In this document: positions 18,224 to 27,892 of the stretch, one piece after another
Position numbering within the stretch: position 1 is the first letter of the stretch
Layout: each line of letters starts with the position of its first letter
Assembly (NCBI GenBank): GCA_963821495.1
Contig: CAWGEA010000003.1
Span: forward strand, 1 to 64,000
Reading direction: 5' to 3'
Length of the DNA: 64,000 nt
DNA from: AC-32 sp963821495
GTDB taxonomy: Bacteria > Actinomycetota > Thermoleophilia > Gaiellales > Gaiellaceae
The notes under the pieces: model-generated
Seen by the model: the letters and a program-made list of their open reading frames with translations, nothing else
Told to the model about the DNA's origin: nothing
Databases searched by the model: none
Program-made: the position numbers and the translations under genes

Positions 18224-18931
18224 ATGAGAGCGGTCGTGCTCGCCGGCGGCCTGGGTACCCGGCTGCGGCCGTACACGACCGTGCTCCCGAAGCCGCTCGT
18301 CCCGGTCGGCGATCGGCCCATTCTCGAGCACATCTTGCGGCAGCTGCACGCGTCGGGCGTCCGCGTCGTCGATCTCTGCGTCGGACACCTCGGAGAGCTG
18401 ATCCAGGTGTACTTCTCCCAGTCCGACTCGCTGCCCGACGACCTCGACTTGCGCTGGCACTGGGAGACGGAGCCGCTCGGCACTGCGGGCGCGCTGCGGC
18501 TCATCCCCGACCTGGGCGGCACCTTTCTCGCGATGAACGGCGACGTGCTCACGAACCTCGACTACGGCGCGCTCGTCGCCTTCCACGAGCAGTCAGGAGC
18601 CGCGCTGACCGTCGCCATGCACGCGCAGCGGGTGGACATCGACCTGGGCGTGATCGACACGGAGGGCGAGCGGATCGTCGCCTACCACGAGAAGCCTCGG
18701 CTCGACTACGAGGTCAGCATGGGCATCTACGCCTACGACGATCGAGCGCTCGCCCAGCTCCCGCCCGAGGGACCGTGCCAGTTCCCCGACCTCGTCCAGC
18801 GGTTGCTCGAGGCGGACGAGCAGGTGTGCGCGTTTCGCAGCGACGCAGAGTGGTTCGACATCGGCACACCGGGCGAGCATCAGCGCGCCGTCGAGGCGTT
18901 CGAGCGCTCGCCGGAGCTCTTCGGCGCGTGA
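18224..18931 (+). CDS. Sugar-1-phosphate nucleotidyltransferase (NDP-sugar pyrophosphorylase)
   Basis: A 235-residue nucleotidyltransferase that activates a sugar-1-phosphate with an NTP. The signature MRAVVLAGGLGTRLRPYTTV opens the protein, followed by LPKPLVPVGDRPILEHILRQ, the metal Asp in FLAMNGDVLTNLDYG, YHEKPRLDYEVSMGIYAYD and EWFDIGTPGEH. ATG 18224 is chosen because GGAGG lies 8 nt upstream; GTG 18209 would add five residues. It is short compared with bifunctional enzymes and lacks a left-handed helix domain. Mannose-1-phosphate guanylyltransferase is the likeliest activity, feeding Gmd at 30-31 kb, but the base and sugar are not certain. Confidence 0.85.
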   Translation: MRAVVLAGGLGTRLRPYTTVLPKPLVPVGDRPILEHILRQLHASGVRVVDLCVGHLGELIQVYFSQSDSLPDDLDLRWHWETEPLGTAGALRLIPDLGGTFLAMNGDVLTNLDYGALVAFHEQSGAALTVAMHAQRVDIDLGVIDTEGERIVAYHEKPRLDYEVSMGIYAYDDRALAQLPPEGPCQFPDLVQRLLEADEQVCAFRSDAEWFDIGTPGEHQRAVEAFERSPELFGA

Positions 18932-19600
18932 GCGAGCGCGAGCTCGACCGGCTCCGGGCCGAGTACAGCGCCCGGGACGCCGCGGCGAAGACGCCATACC
19001 GCTGGGACAACCCGGGCTACGTCTCCTACATGCAGCTCGTCGAGCGGGCGCTGCTGCGCGCCTTCGCTGATGCCGGTGTCGAGCTCGCCGGAGCCCGCGT
19101 GCTGGATGTCGGCTGCGGCGGCGGCTACTTCCTGCACCGGCTGTCCGAGTACGGCGCCGGGGAGTGCCACGGCATCGACTTGATGGAGAGCCGCATCGAA
19201 GGCGCGCGCGATCGCTACCCCGGCCTGAGGTGGCATGTCGGCAGCGCGACCGCGCTGCCCTTCGAGGACGGCTCTTTCGACCTGGTCACGCAGTTCACGT
19301 GCCTCTCCTCGATCGTCGACGACGCCGCGCGTTCGGCGGCGGCGAGAGAGATGCGCCGGGTCGCCGGCGACGGGTGGATCCTCTCGCTCGACCTGCGCGC
19401 GGCGGGAGGCCGCGCCGGCGGGACGCCGACCGTCGGCGCTCGACAAGCCGGCCCTGGTCGAGCTCTTCGGGGAACCTCGCCTGCTTCGGCGTGTCGGGCT
19501 CAGGTTCGACTTCGCCCAGATCGTCGGTCGCCACCAACTGGTCGCGGCAGCACTCGCCCAGCTGCGCCCTCTGCGCAGCCACCTCCTCGGCCTCTGGTAG
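18928..19600 (+). CDS. SAM-dependent methyltransferase, one frameshift
   Basis: About 224 residues. The GTG at 18928 overlaps the nucleotidyltransferase stop (GTGA). SAM motif RVLDVGCGGGYFLHRLSEYG, then CHGIDLMESRIEGARDRYPG, ATALPFEDGSFDLVTQFTCL and EMRRVAGDGWILSLDLR. Near 19430 the frame slips by one base, after which SALDKPALVELFGEPRLLRR and the end RSHLLGLW read normally. Probably methylates a sugar in the cytoplasm; acceptor unknown. Confidence 0.75.
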
Positions 19601-19619
19601 CGCTCGCTCCGACACGCCC

Positions 19620-20769
19620 GTGCGCATCTGCCTCGTCTTCGACTGCCTCTACCCGCACAGCGTCGGAGGTGGCGAGCGCTGGTACCGCGCGGTCGCGGAG
19701 GGGGTGGCCGCACGCGGCCACGACGTCACCTACCTGACCCTCCGCCAATGGGACCCGGCGAGCGGCCCGGGCGTTCCCGGGGTCTCGGTGATCGCCGTCG
19801 GTGGGAACCTGGAGCTCTACGCCGGCGGCAGGCGCAGCATCGGCGCACAGGTGCGGTTCGCGCTGGGCGTCTTCCGCCACCTCGCGCGGCACGGCGCGCG
19901 CTACGACGTCGTCCAGACGCCGGCGCTCCACCTCTCGCTGCTCGCGGTGTTGCTCGCGCGGAGCATCCGCCGCTTCGGGCTCGTCGTCGACTGGTTCGAG
20001 GTCTGGAGACGGGCCTATTGGTTGGAGTACCTCGGGCCGGTCGCCGGGCGATCGGGTTGGTATGCACAGGAGACTCTCGGCACGTAGCCGGCACGCCGCG
20101 CTCTGCTTCTCTCGACTCCACGCCGACAGGCTCCGCGCACTGGGTCACGAGGGCGAGATCACCCTGGTCGAGGGACTGCGCGACCTCGACGCGGATCAGG
20201 AACCCGTCGAGGCGGCCGAGCCCGTGGTCGTGTTCGCGGGCAGGCACATCCCGGAGAAGCGGGTCACCGCCGTCGTCCCGGCCGTGGCGCTCGCGCGCGA
20301 GCGGCTGCCGGAGCTCCGCGCGGTGATCTTCGGCGACGGCCCGGACCGCGAGAACGTGCTCGGCCAGATTCGCGAGGGCGGGCTGGGCGCCGTCGTCGAG
20401 GCGCCCGGCTTCGCGCCGGCCGAGGAGGTCCAGGAGACGATGCGCCGCGCCCTCTGCCTCCTGTTTCCGTCCGAGCGCGAGGGCTACGGCATCGTCGTCG
20501 TGGAGGCCGCCGCGATCGGGACGCCGGCCGTGGTCGTCGCAGGACCGGACAACGCGGCGGCCGAGTTGGTGGACGAGGGCGAGAACGGCGTCGTCGCACG
20601 GTCGACAGATCCGCACGACCTCGCCGACGCGATCCTGCGCGTCGCTGCGGCCGGTCCGTCGCTCCGGCGCTCCACGGGCGAGTGGTTCCGGCGCAACCGG
20701 GCCCGCCTCTCGCTCGATACCTCGATCGAGACGCTGCTCGAGATCTACCGCTCCGAGAGCGAGCGGTAG
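19620..20769 (+). CDS. GT-B glycosyltransferase (GT4 family), one frameshift
   Basis: About 383 residues. The N-terminal domain starts VRICLVFDCLYPHSVGGGER at the GTG 19620 and runs to about 20065, where one extra base closes the frame. The continuation reads RLSARSRHAALCFSRLHADR, then VVVFAGRHIPEKRVTAVVPA, AVIFGDGPDRENVLGQIREG and the EX7E-like SEREGYGIVVVEAAAIGTPA. The last residues EIYRSESER lie inside a perfect inverted repeat and overlap the convergent gene by 25 bp. Likely builds the same surface glycan; specificity unknown. Confidence 0.75.
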
Positions 20770-20775
20770 ATCTCG
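20739..20775. terminator. Perfect 15-bp inverted repeat at convergent gene ends (bidirectional terminator candidate)
   Basis: The arms CGAGATCTACCGCTC (20739-20753) and GAGCGGTAGATCTCG (20761-20775) are perfect reverse complements around a 7-nt loop. The stop codons of the plus gene (20767-20769) and the minus gene (20745-20747) both lie in the stem. No T-tract follows on either strand. The hairpin is strong and symmetrical, so it could stop transcription from both sides while also encoding the two C-termini. Confidence 0.7.
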
Positions 20776-21910
20776 TCCCACACGCCGCCGACGGCCTCGA
20801 ACGACCACCGCGCGGCCGCCCGCCTTGCGATCTCGACGCGGTCGAGCTGATCGAGGCGCGAGTCGACATCTTCGATCGCGCGCGCGAGCGCCTCGACGTC
20901 CCCGCTCGGCACGATCGTCCCGTCCCTCCCGACGGCCTCCGGGACGCCGCCCACGTCCGTCGCGACGACAGGAAGTCCGCAGCAGAGCGACTCGAGCACG
21001 GAGAGCGGCATGTTCTCGCTGTGGCTCGAGAGCACGAAGACGTCCGAGGCGCGCAGCCGCTCCGCGACCTCGCCGGCGCCGAGCGCCCCGGCGAAGTCGG
21101 ACGGCGTCTCCGACGCCGAGCTCTGCCACGAGCGCCTGCAACTCCGCGGTCAGCGGCCCGTGCCCGACGAGCTCGAGCGTCACGACGGGCGCGACGTCCG
21201 ACAACCGCGGCGAACGCGCGCAGAAGAAGATCGAGGCCCTTGACCTCGACGTGGAGCGCGACGTTCACGAGCCGTGTCGGCGACCCGTTTCGCCGCGCAG
21301 CGGCCGGATGGAAGACACGCGTGTCGACGGTGTTCGGGACGACGCGGAAGTGCGCGCGGACGCCGTAGCTCTCGATCGCCTCCTGCAGGGCGCGGTTAAC
21401 GGGACAGACGAGGGCGGCGTGCCGGAAAGCGAACCTCGCGCGCCGCAGCCGCCCGGCCGACATCAGGCGGCGCGGCCACTCGCTCGAGTGCTCGCTGATC
21501 ACGACGGGCCGGCGCAGCACGGCACCCGCGAGCACGGCAACCCACCCCATCCGGTGCACGTGCGCATGGAGGACGTCGACCGGGGTTCCCTCGCGCGACA
21601 GCCGGCGCGCCACACGCAGCGCGGCGAGGACGCCTGCGAGCGGGACCGCCGCGGGGCGGTACGCGAACCGCACGATCCGCAGCTCGCCGTCGCGCTCCTC
21701 CCAGAGGCGGAGCAGGCCCTGCACGTCGTTTCTCGGTCCCTCGTCGACCAGGACAACCATTCGGTGCCCGAACGCCGCCGCCGCCCGGACGTGATCGCGG
21801 ACGAAGACACCGGCGAGGGGCTGGTCGGCGGTCGGGTACCACGCCGGGATCACGAGCACCGTCCGCCCGCCCGTGGGCGGAGTAGCGCCAGGATCAGCGG
21901 CTGCGGGCAA
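20745..21910 (-). CDS. GT-B glycosyltransferase (GT4 family), two frameshifts
   Basis: About 388 residues. The N-terminus has VLVIPAWYPTADQPLAGVFV, then VDVLHAHVHRMGWVAVLAGA, VVISEHSSEWPRRL and FRVVPNTVDTRVF. After a one-base slip near 21200 come VVTLELVGHGPLTAELQALV, and after another near 21110 SSHSENMPLSVLESLCCGLP and VVATDVGGVPEAVG. The TTG at 21910 overlaps the upstream flippase by 17 bp; GTG 21859 directly before VLVIPAWYP is an alternative start that matches family N-termini better. Last gene of the minus-strand run 27.8-20.7 kb. Confidence 0.75.
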
Positions 21911-23246
21911 GGCGGCTCCGGGCGAGCGTCGCGGCGAGGCGGTAGTCGGCGAGGTCGCCGCGGGTCGGCACGAAAGCCGTGCGAAGCCCGATCGCCGTCA
22001 CATGCCGGAAGAACAGAAGCCCCACGATTGCGGTGACCCCGTACGAAACCGACGACGCGATCGCTGCGCCCCACTCGTCGAAGGGCGGGATGAGGCCGAA
22101 GTAGAGCCCGAGCGTGATCGGCAACCCGATCGCCGCGCCGTACAGCGCGTAGCGCGGGTGGCCGCGGCCCGTGACGGCCGAGCCGACGATCTTGCCGACA
22201 CCGAGCAGCAGCACGCCGGGTAGCAGGATGAAGCCGAGCGGAATGGTCTCGTGGAAGCTGTGGCCGTACACGAGCGGGACGCCGATCAGCAGCAGCGCCG
22301 CCACCGCCAGGCCCGCGGGAACGGTCAAAAGCACCCCGTGCCGCAGCGCCCGCGCTACCGCTTCGTCCGCCTCGGCGCTCGATACGTCCCCGCTGACGGC
22401 GGATTCGTCGAGGCTCGCAGCTCGCGGGAAGAGCACGGTCTGCAGCGCCTGCGGCAGGACCCACGCAAGACTCGTGAGTGTGAGGGCGACCGAGTAGACG
22501 CCGACGGAGGCGGCGGTCGCGAACCCTCCGAGGATGAGGACGTCGAGGCGGTAGTTCACCTGCTGCAGGAGATTCGCGCCCCAGCTCTGGAGCCCGAAGC
22601 GCAACGCCCGTCGCAGCGGGTCGCCGGCCTGGGGGATCGTGTCCGTGGGCGCCTCCTCTCGCAGAAGCTTGGCCGCAAGAACCATTCCGACGAGCCCTGA
22701 GGCCGGGAGCCCCGCGACCGCCCCCGGAAGCCCGAAGGGTAGGGCCAGGCCTGCGCCGATCAGCATCAGCGCCGCCGCGTGGACGACGATCAGCGTCGTG
22801 TAGCGCTCGTAGCGCTCCAGCGCGAGCAGGATGGCAGCCGCGTACTCGTAGGCGAGCGTCAACGGGATGCTCACCAGCGCGAGGAGCGCGACCCAGGCGG
22901 AGATTCCGCCGAAGACCGTGTGCTGCGTGAGCAGGAAGAGCGCGAAGCCAGCAAGGACACCGACGAGCCCGAGCCCGAACGCCAATGCGTAACTCAAACG
23001 GAAGGCCCGCTCCACGGACCAGCGCCGGCGGCTGACCTCGTAGGTGATCCCCGAGTGCAACCCGAGGGAGACGACCATCGACGTGAGGCCGGCGAGGGTG
23101 AGCAGGAGCACGTAACGGCCGTTTCCCGAGGGGCCGATCGTGCGCGCGAGAACGATGCTGAGCACGGCGGCCGCGAGGAGCGGGCCCCCCTGCGCCACCA
23201 CCGAGAGCGCCGCTCCGGCACCGAGATGGCGCCGCGGCGGGGTCAT
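21894..23246 (-). CDS. Oligosaccharide flippase (Wzx/MATE-like)
   Basis: An intact 450-residue integral membrane protein with about 12-14 hydrophobic segments, starting ALSVVAQGGPLLAAAVLSIV and containing ARTIGPSGNGRYVLLLTLAG, a typical opening of polysaccharide-biosynthesis flippases. It would flip polyprenyl-linked repeat units to the outer face. A conserved-looking region LQQVNYRLDVLILGGFATAA fits the family. The ATG overlaps the upstream glycosyltransferase stop by 4 bp. Its presence beside an ABC exporter means two export routes are encoded in the window. Confidence 0.88.
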   Translation of the reverse strand: MTPPRRHLGAGAALSVVAQGGPLLAAAVLSIVLARTIGPSGNGRYVLLLTLAGLTSMVVSLGLHSGITYEVSRRRWSVERAFRLSYALAFGLGLVGVLAGFALFLLTQHTVFGGISAWVALLALVSIPLTLAYEYAAAILLALERYERYTTLIVVHAAALMLIGAGLALPFGLPGAVAGLPASGLVGMVLAAKLLREEAPTDTIPQAGDPLRRALRFGLQSWGANLLQQVNYRLDVLILGGFATAASVGVYSVALTLTSLAWVLPQALQTVLFPRAASLDESAVSGDVSSAEADEAVARALRHGVLLTVPAGLAVAALLLIGVPLVYGHSFHETIPLGFILLPGVLLLGVGKIVGSAVTGRGHPRYALYGAAIGLPITLGLYFGLIPPFDEWGAAIASSVSYGVTAIVGLLFFRHVTAIGLRTAFVPTRGDLADYRLAATLARSRLARSR

Positions 23247-24337
23247 GCCTCGACCACCGACCGGTACAGCGCGTCTACCCGCGCCGCACACGAGACGGGA
23301 TCGAGCTCGGCGGCGGCGAGGCTCCGTCCCGCGGCCGCGAGCATCGCGGCGAGCCCGTCTTCGTCGAGCACGCGGCCGACGGCATCGGCGATGGCGCCTG
23401 CCTCGAGCGGGACGAGCAGCGCCGTCTTCTCGTCCTCGAGCTCGTCCAGCGCCCAGGGGAGATCGGAAACGACCACGGGTGTCGCACACGCGAGGGCTTC
23501 CCAGACCGAGCGCGGCGAGCTGTCGCTCGAGGCGATGGAGACGACCACGTCGGCGGCGCGATAGACGTCGGGAAGCTGGTCTGCGGGCACGTTGCCGAGA
23601 ATGGTGACCGCATCGCCAAGGTCGAGCCGCTCGATCGACGCGGCGACGGACGGCGGGGTCTCGCTCAACGGATGCTTGAGCAGCAGGCGGGTGCCGTGCC
23701 GCATGGCGCGGACGCGTGCAAACGCCTCGAGCATCAGCTCCGGGTTGTAGACCGGCTTCAGCCCGCGCACGCTCGCCACGAGGGGCCCGTCGGCCGGGAT
23801 GCCGAGCGCCTCACGCGCCGCGAGGCGGTCACCCGGAGCGAACACCTTCAGGTCGAGCCCCCACCGGACGACCTCCACGGGCACGTCGGAGGCGGCGAGG
23901 GCGCGGGTCTCGCGGCCGAGGTGCGCCGAGTCGACGAAGACGAGCGCCGAGCCCTTCAGCGCGCGCCTGGACCGCGGGCGGTTGATCCCGCGGACCGCGA
24001 GCACGTCCGAGCCCCAGGCCGACGAGACCAGCGGCCCCAGCTTCTCGCGTGCCGCCATCCAGCCGTACTCCGGCAGGTAATGAGCGTGAACAAGGTCCGG
24101 CTCGACGGCACGCGCGACTCCGCGCAGCGCGCGGCTCATCGCGTAGCCGCGCAGCGGCGGCGGCCAGTGCGTCGGCAGCCGGTGGACAGGGATTCGCAGC
24201 TCTAGCTCCGGCCAGCCGGGTGCCGATCGCCCGGCAAGCTCGACGTCGTGCCCCGCGGCGGCGACGAGCTCGGTCCAGGCGCGGACGTGGGGAGAGTTGA
24301 GCCAGCCGGCGACGAGGACGCGCAGGCGCTCAGCCAC
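23243..24337 (-). CDS. GT-B glycosyltransferase (GT4 family)
   Basis: An intact 364-residue glycosyltransferase starting at a GTG. The acceptor half shows VAGWLNSPHVRAWTELVAAA, DLVHAHYLPEYGWMAA and SSAWGSDVLAV, and the donor half VASVRGLKPVYNPELMLEAF, RLLLKHPLSETPPSV, LPDVYRAADVVVSIASSDSS and SVWEALACATPVVVSD. The final motif has Ser-Pro in place of the usual first Glu of EX7E, which may matter for donor binding. It overlaps its neighbours at both ends. Confidence 0.87.
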   Translation of the reverse strand: MAERLRVLVAGWLNSPHVRAWTELVAAAGHDVELAGRSAPGWPELELRIPVHRLPTHWPPPLRGYAMSRALRGVARAVEPDLVHAHYLPEYGWMAAREKLGPLVSSAWGSDVLAVRGINRPRSRRALKGSALVFVDSAHLGRETRALAASDVPVEVVRWGLDLKVFAPGDRLAAREALGIPADGPLVASVRGLKPVYNPELMLEAFARVRAMRHGTRLLLKHPLSETPPSVAASIERLDLGDAVTILGNVPADQLPDVYRAADVVVSIASSDSSPRSVWEALACATPVVVSDLPWALDELEDEKTALLVPLEAGAIADAVGRVLDEDGLAAMLAAAGRSLAAAELDPVSCAARVDALYRSVVEA

Positions 24338-25577
24338 GGCACGCTTGCTCCAGCACCCGGGCCAGCGTCACCGCGTTCGCGCGCCGCGAGTACCGCTCGA
24401 GCGCCCTCGCGCGCACGCCCTCTTGGTCGGGCAGGCCGCCTTCCTGCCACCGACGCCAGAGCTCGAGCAGGGCCTCCTCGATCGCGGCTCGTCGTGCGGG
24501 TCGGCCACGACGCCGGCATCCCAGTCTCGGACGAGCCGGCTCGCCAGGTTGTCCGTCGCCGCGCGAGGCAGAGCAGCGGGCGGCCGGAGCGCGAGGTACT
24601 CGAACAGCTTCCCCGAGGGCGCGAGGCTGACGGCGCGGGACGTAGAGCAGGAGCACCGTGGCGGAGCGCATCTCGGCGATGGCGCGGGCGTGCTCGACGT
24701 AGCCGGTCGCCTCGACGCGGATGCCCGGCCGGCGGCTCGAATCCCGGGATCCAGACGTTGCCGACGAGCCGCACCTCGACGCGGCTCGCCGTCGATCGCG
24801 CCGCGCCGCGACGAGCGCGGCGAGCGCGCGGAGCGCGGAGCTCGGATCCTGCAGGTCGTAGATCGAGCCCGACGTGCGCGAGGACGAACCGGTTCGGCCG
24901 GCGGCCCGGAGGCGCCGTCTGCAGAGGTCTTCCTCGTCAACGCCGTTGACGATCTCGACGCGACGAGGATCGGCGGCTCGAGGCCCGGCGATCGTGAAGT
25001 AGTCGGCGGCGACGACGATCCGCGCCGCACGCCTCGCGATCGCCAGCTCCGCCCTCTCCGAGAGAGCCGCGAGGACGCGCGGCTGGTCGGCCAGGTGCGG
25101 GTTCGCCGCCCATTCGTCGCGGAAATCCGCCACCCAGGGCAGGCCCGTCAAGCGCGCAACGAGCAGAGCGACCAGGTGGCTGCCATAGGGCGAGGACGTC
25201 GAGAAGAGCACGTCGGGACGATCCCGTCGCACCGCCCGCATGGCCGCGAGAAATGCGAACGGCATCCAGCCGAGGCCGCCGTCCGGCCAGAGCACGAATG
25301 CGCGAACCCGCATGAGGTGCAGCCGATAGAGGGCGTACCCGAGATAGCGGGCCAGTGGCAGCGCTGCGGTGCGGACGACCCGCGTCGATTGCGGCACCTC
25401 CTGCAGCAGCGACGGGTCGCGCGCACCGTAGGCCCGCGAGCGGGTAGAGACGACCGTCGCGTCCCATCCAAGCCTTGCGAGGTACTTGACGAACTTCAGC
25501 GTCCTCTGGACGCCTGCGCCCCCCACCGGCGGGAAGTAGTACGCGAGCACGAGCACGCGCCGCCGGTCACCCTCCAT
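24330..25577 (-). CDS. GT-B glycosyltransferase (GT4 family), several frameshifts
   Basis: About 410 residues once repaired. From the ATG at 25577 the first half is intact: RVLVLAYYFPPVGGAGVQRT, RPDVLFSTSSPYGSHLVALL, WVADFRDEWAANPH and VNGVDEEDL. Below 24.95 kb the frame changes several times; GYVEHARAIAEMRSATVLLL and APSGKLFEYLALRPP and TDNLASRLVRDWDAGVVADP are recognisable in different frames before the original frame returns (EEALLELWRRW). The SGKxFEYLA motif places it in the subfamily also found at 25604 and 61286. Start could move a few codons upstream. Confidence 0.68.
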   Translation of the reverse strand: MEGDRRRVLVLAYYFPPVGGAGVQRTLKFVKYLARLGWDATVVSTRSRAYGARDPSLLQEVPQSTRVVRTAALPLARYLGYALYRLHLMRVRAFVLWPDGGLGWMPFAFLAAMRAVRRDRPDVLFSTSSPYGSHLVALLVARLTGLPWVADFRDEWAANPHLADQPRVLAALSERAELAIARRAARIVVAADYFTIAGPRAADPRRVEIVNGVDEEDLCRRRLRAAGRTGSSSRTSGSIYDLQDPSSALRALAALVAARRDRRRAASRCGSSATSGSRDSSRRPGIRVEATGYVEHARAIAEMRSATVLLLYVPRRQPRALGEAVRVPRAPAARCSASRGDGQPGEPARPRLGCRRRGRPARRAAIEEALLELWRRWQEGGLPDQEGVRARALERYSRRANAVTLARVLEQACRG

Positions 25578-25603
25578 CGTCGTCACCGTAGCCGATGCGC
25601 GGG

Positions 25604-26865
25604 TCAGCGCCCGGCCACGCCGGCCCGCTGCGTGACGCGTTCGATCACGCCGCCCAGGCGCTCGACGAGGGCGGGGTACGCATAGGCGGCAGCCTCCTCC
25701 ACCGGGGCCGGCAGCGGCTCGACGACGATGCGGCGCAGCGCGTCTGCGATCGCCCGGGGATCGTCGGCCGGAATCGCAATTCCCGCGCCCGCCCGGGTCA
25801 CGATCCGCGCAGCCTCGGTCTCCTCGCCGAGCACGAGGATCGGCCGCCGGCGGCGAGGTACTCGAACACCTTCCCGGTGGCGACGCTGCGCCGGCCGGCA
25901 CCTTCGGTCACGACAAGCAGCGTGTCGGCCGCTCGCTGGAGCGCCAGCACCCGCTCTCGCTCCAGCCAGCCGACGAAGCGCGACGGTCTCAGTTCGAGAT
26001 CGGGCGCGGCCGAGCAGGATGCGCTCCTCATCCGTCACCGACCCCGCGAAGACGACCTCGAGGCGGCCGCCAAGGTCGGGCTGCGCGGCGCGAAGGCCGT
26101 CGAGCAGCGGCCGGAGCGAGATCCGGGAGAGCGACAGACGGCCCGTGTGCACGAGCGAATGCCGATCGCCCGCGAGCAGCGGATCGGTGCCTCGCGCCTC
26201 TCGGCGCGAGGTCATCGGGGTCGTAGCCGTTCGTGATCAGCTCGGCCTCGACGCCGAGCCGCTCGCGCGCGTCCTCCACGATCGGCGCCGGTCACGCCGA
26301 CCACAGCGTCCGCACGGCCCAGCACGCGCCGCTCGAGGGCGCGGTCGGCCGCGTGCTGGACCCGAGCGGCCAAGGCGCGTGCGGCGGCTCGAACGTCCAG
26401 CCGTCGCGGAGCTCGGCGATCCAGGGGATGCCTCGGCGCCGCAGCGCCAGGCCGATCAGGTGCGTCGAGGGCGGCGGCGAGCTGGTCAGGACGCAGTCGA
26501 AGCGGCGCCTCCGCGCAAGCCCGAGCGCGGCGGGGAGCGCGAACGGCAGCCACGTCCCCAGCGACAGGTCCGGCACGACGACGGACGCGAGCCGGCTCGG
26601 CGGCTTGTACGTGTCCGGCGAGCTCCCGCCCAGCGCCGCGAACTGGCCGCGCCGCCAGTTGAGCGCGCTGGTGAGCGCGTCCTTCGTCCGGACGACCGCC
26701 TCGGCGCCCTCGATCTCGCCCTCTCCGGAGGCGGCCGAGGTCAGCACCGTGACCGCGTAGCCCGCGCGGCCGAGGTACTTGCACTGACGCCGCCACCCGC
26801 CGCGCCGCCACCAGCGACGACGGGGGCGCGATCTGCGCGACCAGCAGGATCGACCGCTTCGGCAC
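25604..26865 (-). CDS. GT-B glycosyltransferase (GT4 family), several frameshifts
   Basis: About 415 residues in pieces. The GTG at 26865 begins VPKRSILLVAQIAPPSSLVA, 2 nt after the stop of the upstream GT2. FDCVLTSSPPPSTHLIGLAL and GIPWIAELRDGWTFEPP follow in a second frame, GRADAVVGVT in a third, RLGVEAELITNGYDPDDLAP near 26.25 kb, VHTGRLSLSRISLRPLLDGL near 26.15 kb, and GKVFEYLAAGG near 25.85 kb. The C-terminus PILVLGEETEAARIVTRAGA to the stop is intact. Same subfamily as 24330 and 61286, whose relatives transfer amino-sugars or hexoses in O-unit assembly. Confidence 0.65.
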
Positions 26866-26867
26866 CG

Positions 26868-27820
26868 TCAAAGCCGTCCGAGGCGGCGCTGCTCGGCGAT
26901 CGCCTCGCGGAGCGACATCAACCGCCGCGTGGCCCGGCGCCGCTCGTCCGACGAGCGAGCGGCGCGCTCGCGGCGCATATGGCGGGCCCCGTCGAGCCAG
27001 CCGCGGGCGATTGCGCCGGCCGCCGATCGGCTCCGCTCCTGCGCCAGCGTGAGCACGTCGAACCCCAGCGAGGCGACCACCGATTTCACGAGCGAGGCCG
27101 GCGGGAGGTGTCGCGCCGCGTTGATCAGGCGGTTGCGGGAGCCCCAGTAGAGCCGCGTCACCGAGCGCTGCGGCCCGGACGCATGGCCGTATTCGTGCCG
27201 CATCGCGCTCGCCGGAGTGCAGCACGATCCGCCCCGGGAACGCGCAGGCAGTAGTCCGCCTCCTCCCCGTACATGAAGAACGGCTCGTAGAAGCCGCCGA
27301 GGTCGAGGAATTCCTGCCGGCGAACCATCATCAGCGCACCGGTTGCCGCGGGCACGTCGATCGGCGCGTCCGGCGCATCCGCGCGCGGGAGCATGTCCAA
27401 CCGGCCGACGACCGCCGTGTTCGGGGCGATCGCCAGCCCTGCCGCCTGGATCACCTCGCCGTCGGACGAGAGCAGAAGCCCTGTCGCGATCGAGACCGTC
27501 TCGTCGTCCAGGAGCTCCATCAGCGGCAGGTCCCACCCCGGCTCGACCTCTCCGTCGAAGTTGACGAAGGCGAGCAGCCGCCCCGACGCGGCCTCGGCGC
27601 CGCGATTGCAGCCGACGCAGAAGCCGACGTTCTCCTCGAACGGGAGCGCCCGCGCGCGAGGCCACGCTCGCTCCACGTCGCGCCAGCTGCCGTCGCCGGA
27701 ACCGGAGTCGACGACGATGCACTCGACCTCCGTCGTCGCAGTGTTGCGGGCGAGCGCCTCGAGCGTCTGCGTGAGGCACGCGGCGCCGTTGTGGTTGACG
27801 AGGACGACCGACAGCTCCAC
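26868..27820 (-). CDS. GT2 glycosyltransferase (rhamnosyltransferase-like), frameshifted near 27.2 kb
   Basis: About 316 residues. From GTG 27820: LSVVLVNHNGAACLTQTLEA, CIVVDSGSGDGSW, ENVGFCVGCNRGAEAASGRL, AATGALMMVRRQEFLDLGGF and FFMYGEEADYCLRV, the classic order of dTDP-Rha-type transferases. Around 27.2 kb two one-base slips carry the reading through RIVLHSG to HEYGHASGPQRS, the histidine-containing motif, and the helical C-terminus. A TATAAC box lies 7 nt before the GTG. Confidence 0.75.
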
Positions 27821-27827
27821 GCGCGGG

Positions 27828-27833
27828 GTTATA
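27828..27833 (-). promoter_or_regulatory. -10 element TATAAC for a leaderless transcript
   Basis: TATAAC on the minus strand ends 7 nt before GTG 27820. It is one of a divergent pair with TAGATT at 27881-27886 in a 72-bp intergenic gap, so the two runs of glycan genes start back to back here. Confidence 0.55.
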
Positions 27834-27880
27834 GCCCCAGACAGCCGGGAGCGGTCGGGCTAGCCGTCGGCGTTTGTGAG

Positions 27881-27886
27881 TAGATT
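27881..27886 (+). promoter_or_regulatory. -10 element TAGATT for a leaderless transcript
   Basis: TAGATT ends exactly 6 nt before ATG 27893, with no Shine-Dalgarno sequence between. No good -35 hexamer is visible 17 nt upstream. Confidence 0.55.
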
Positions 27887-27892
27887 CACGCG

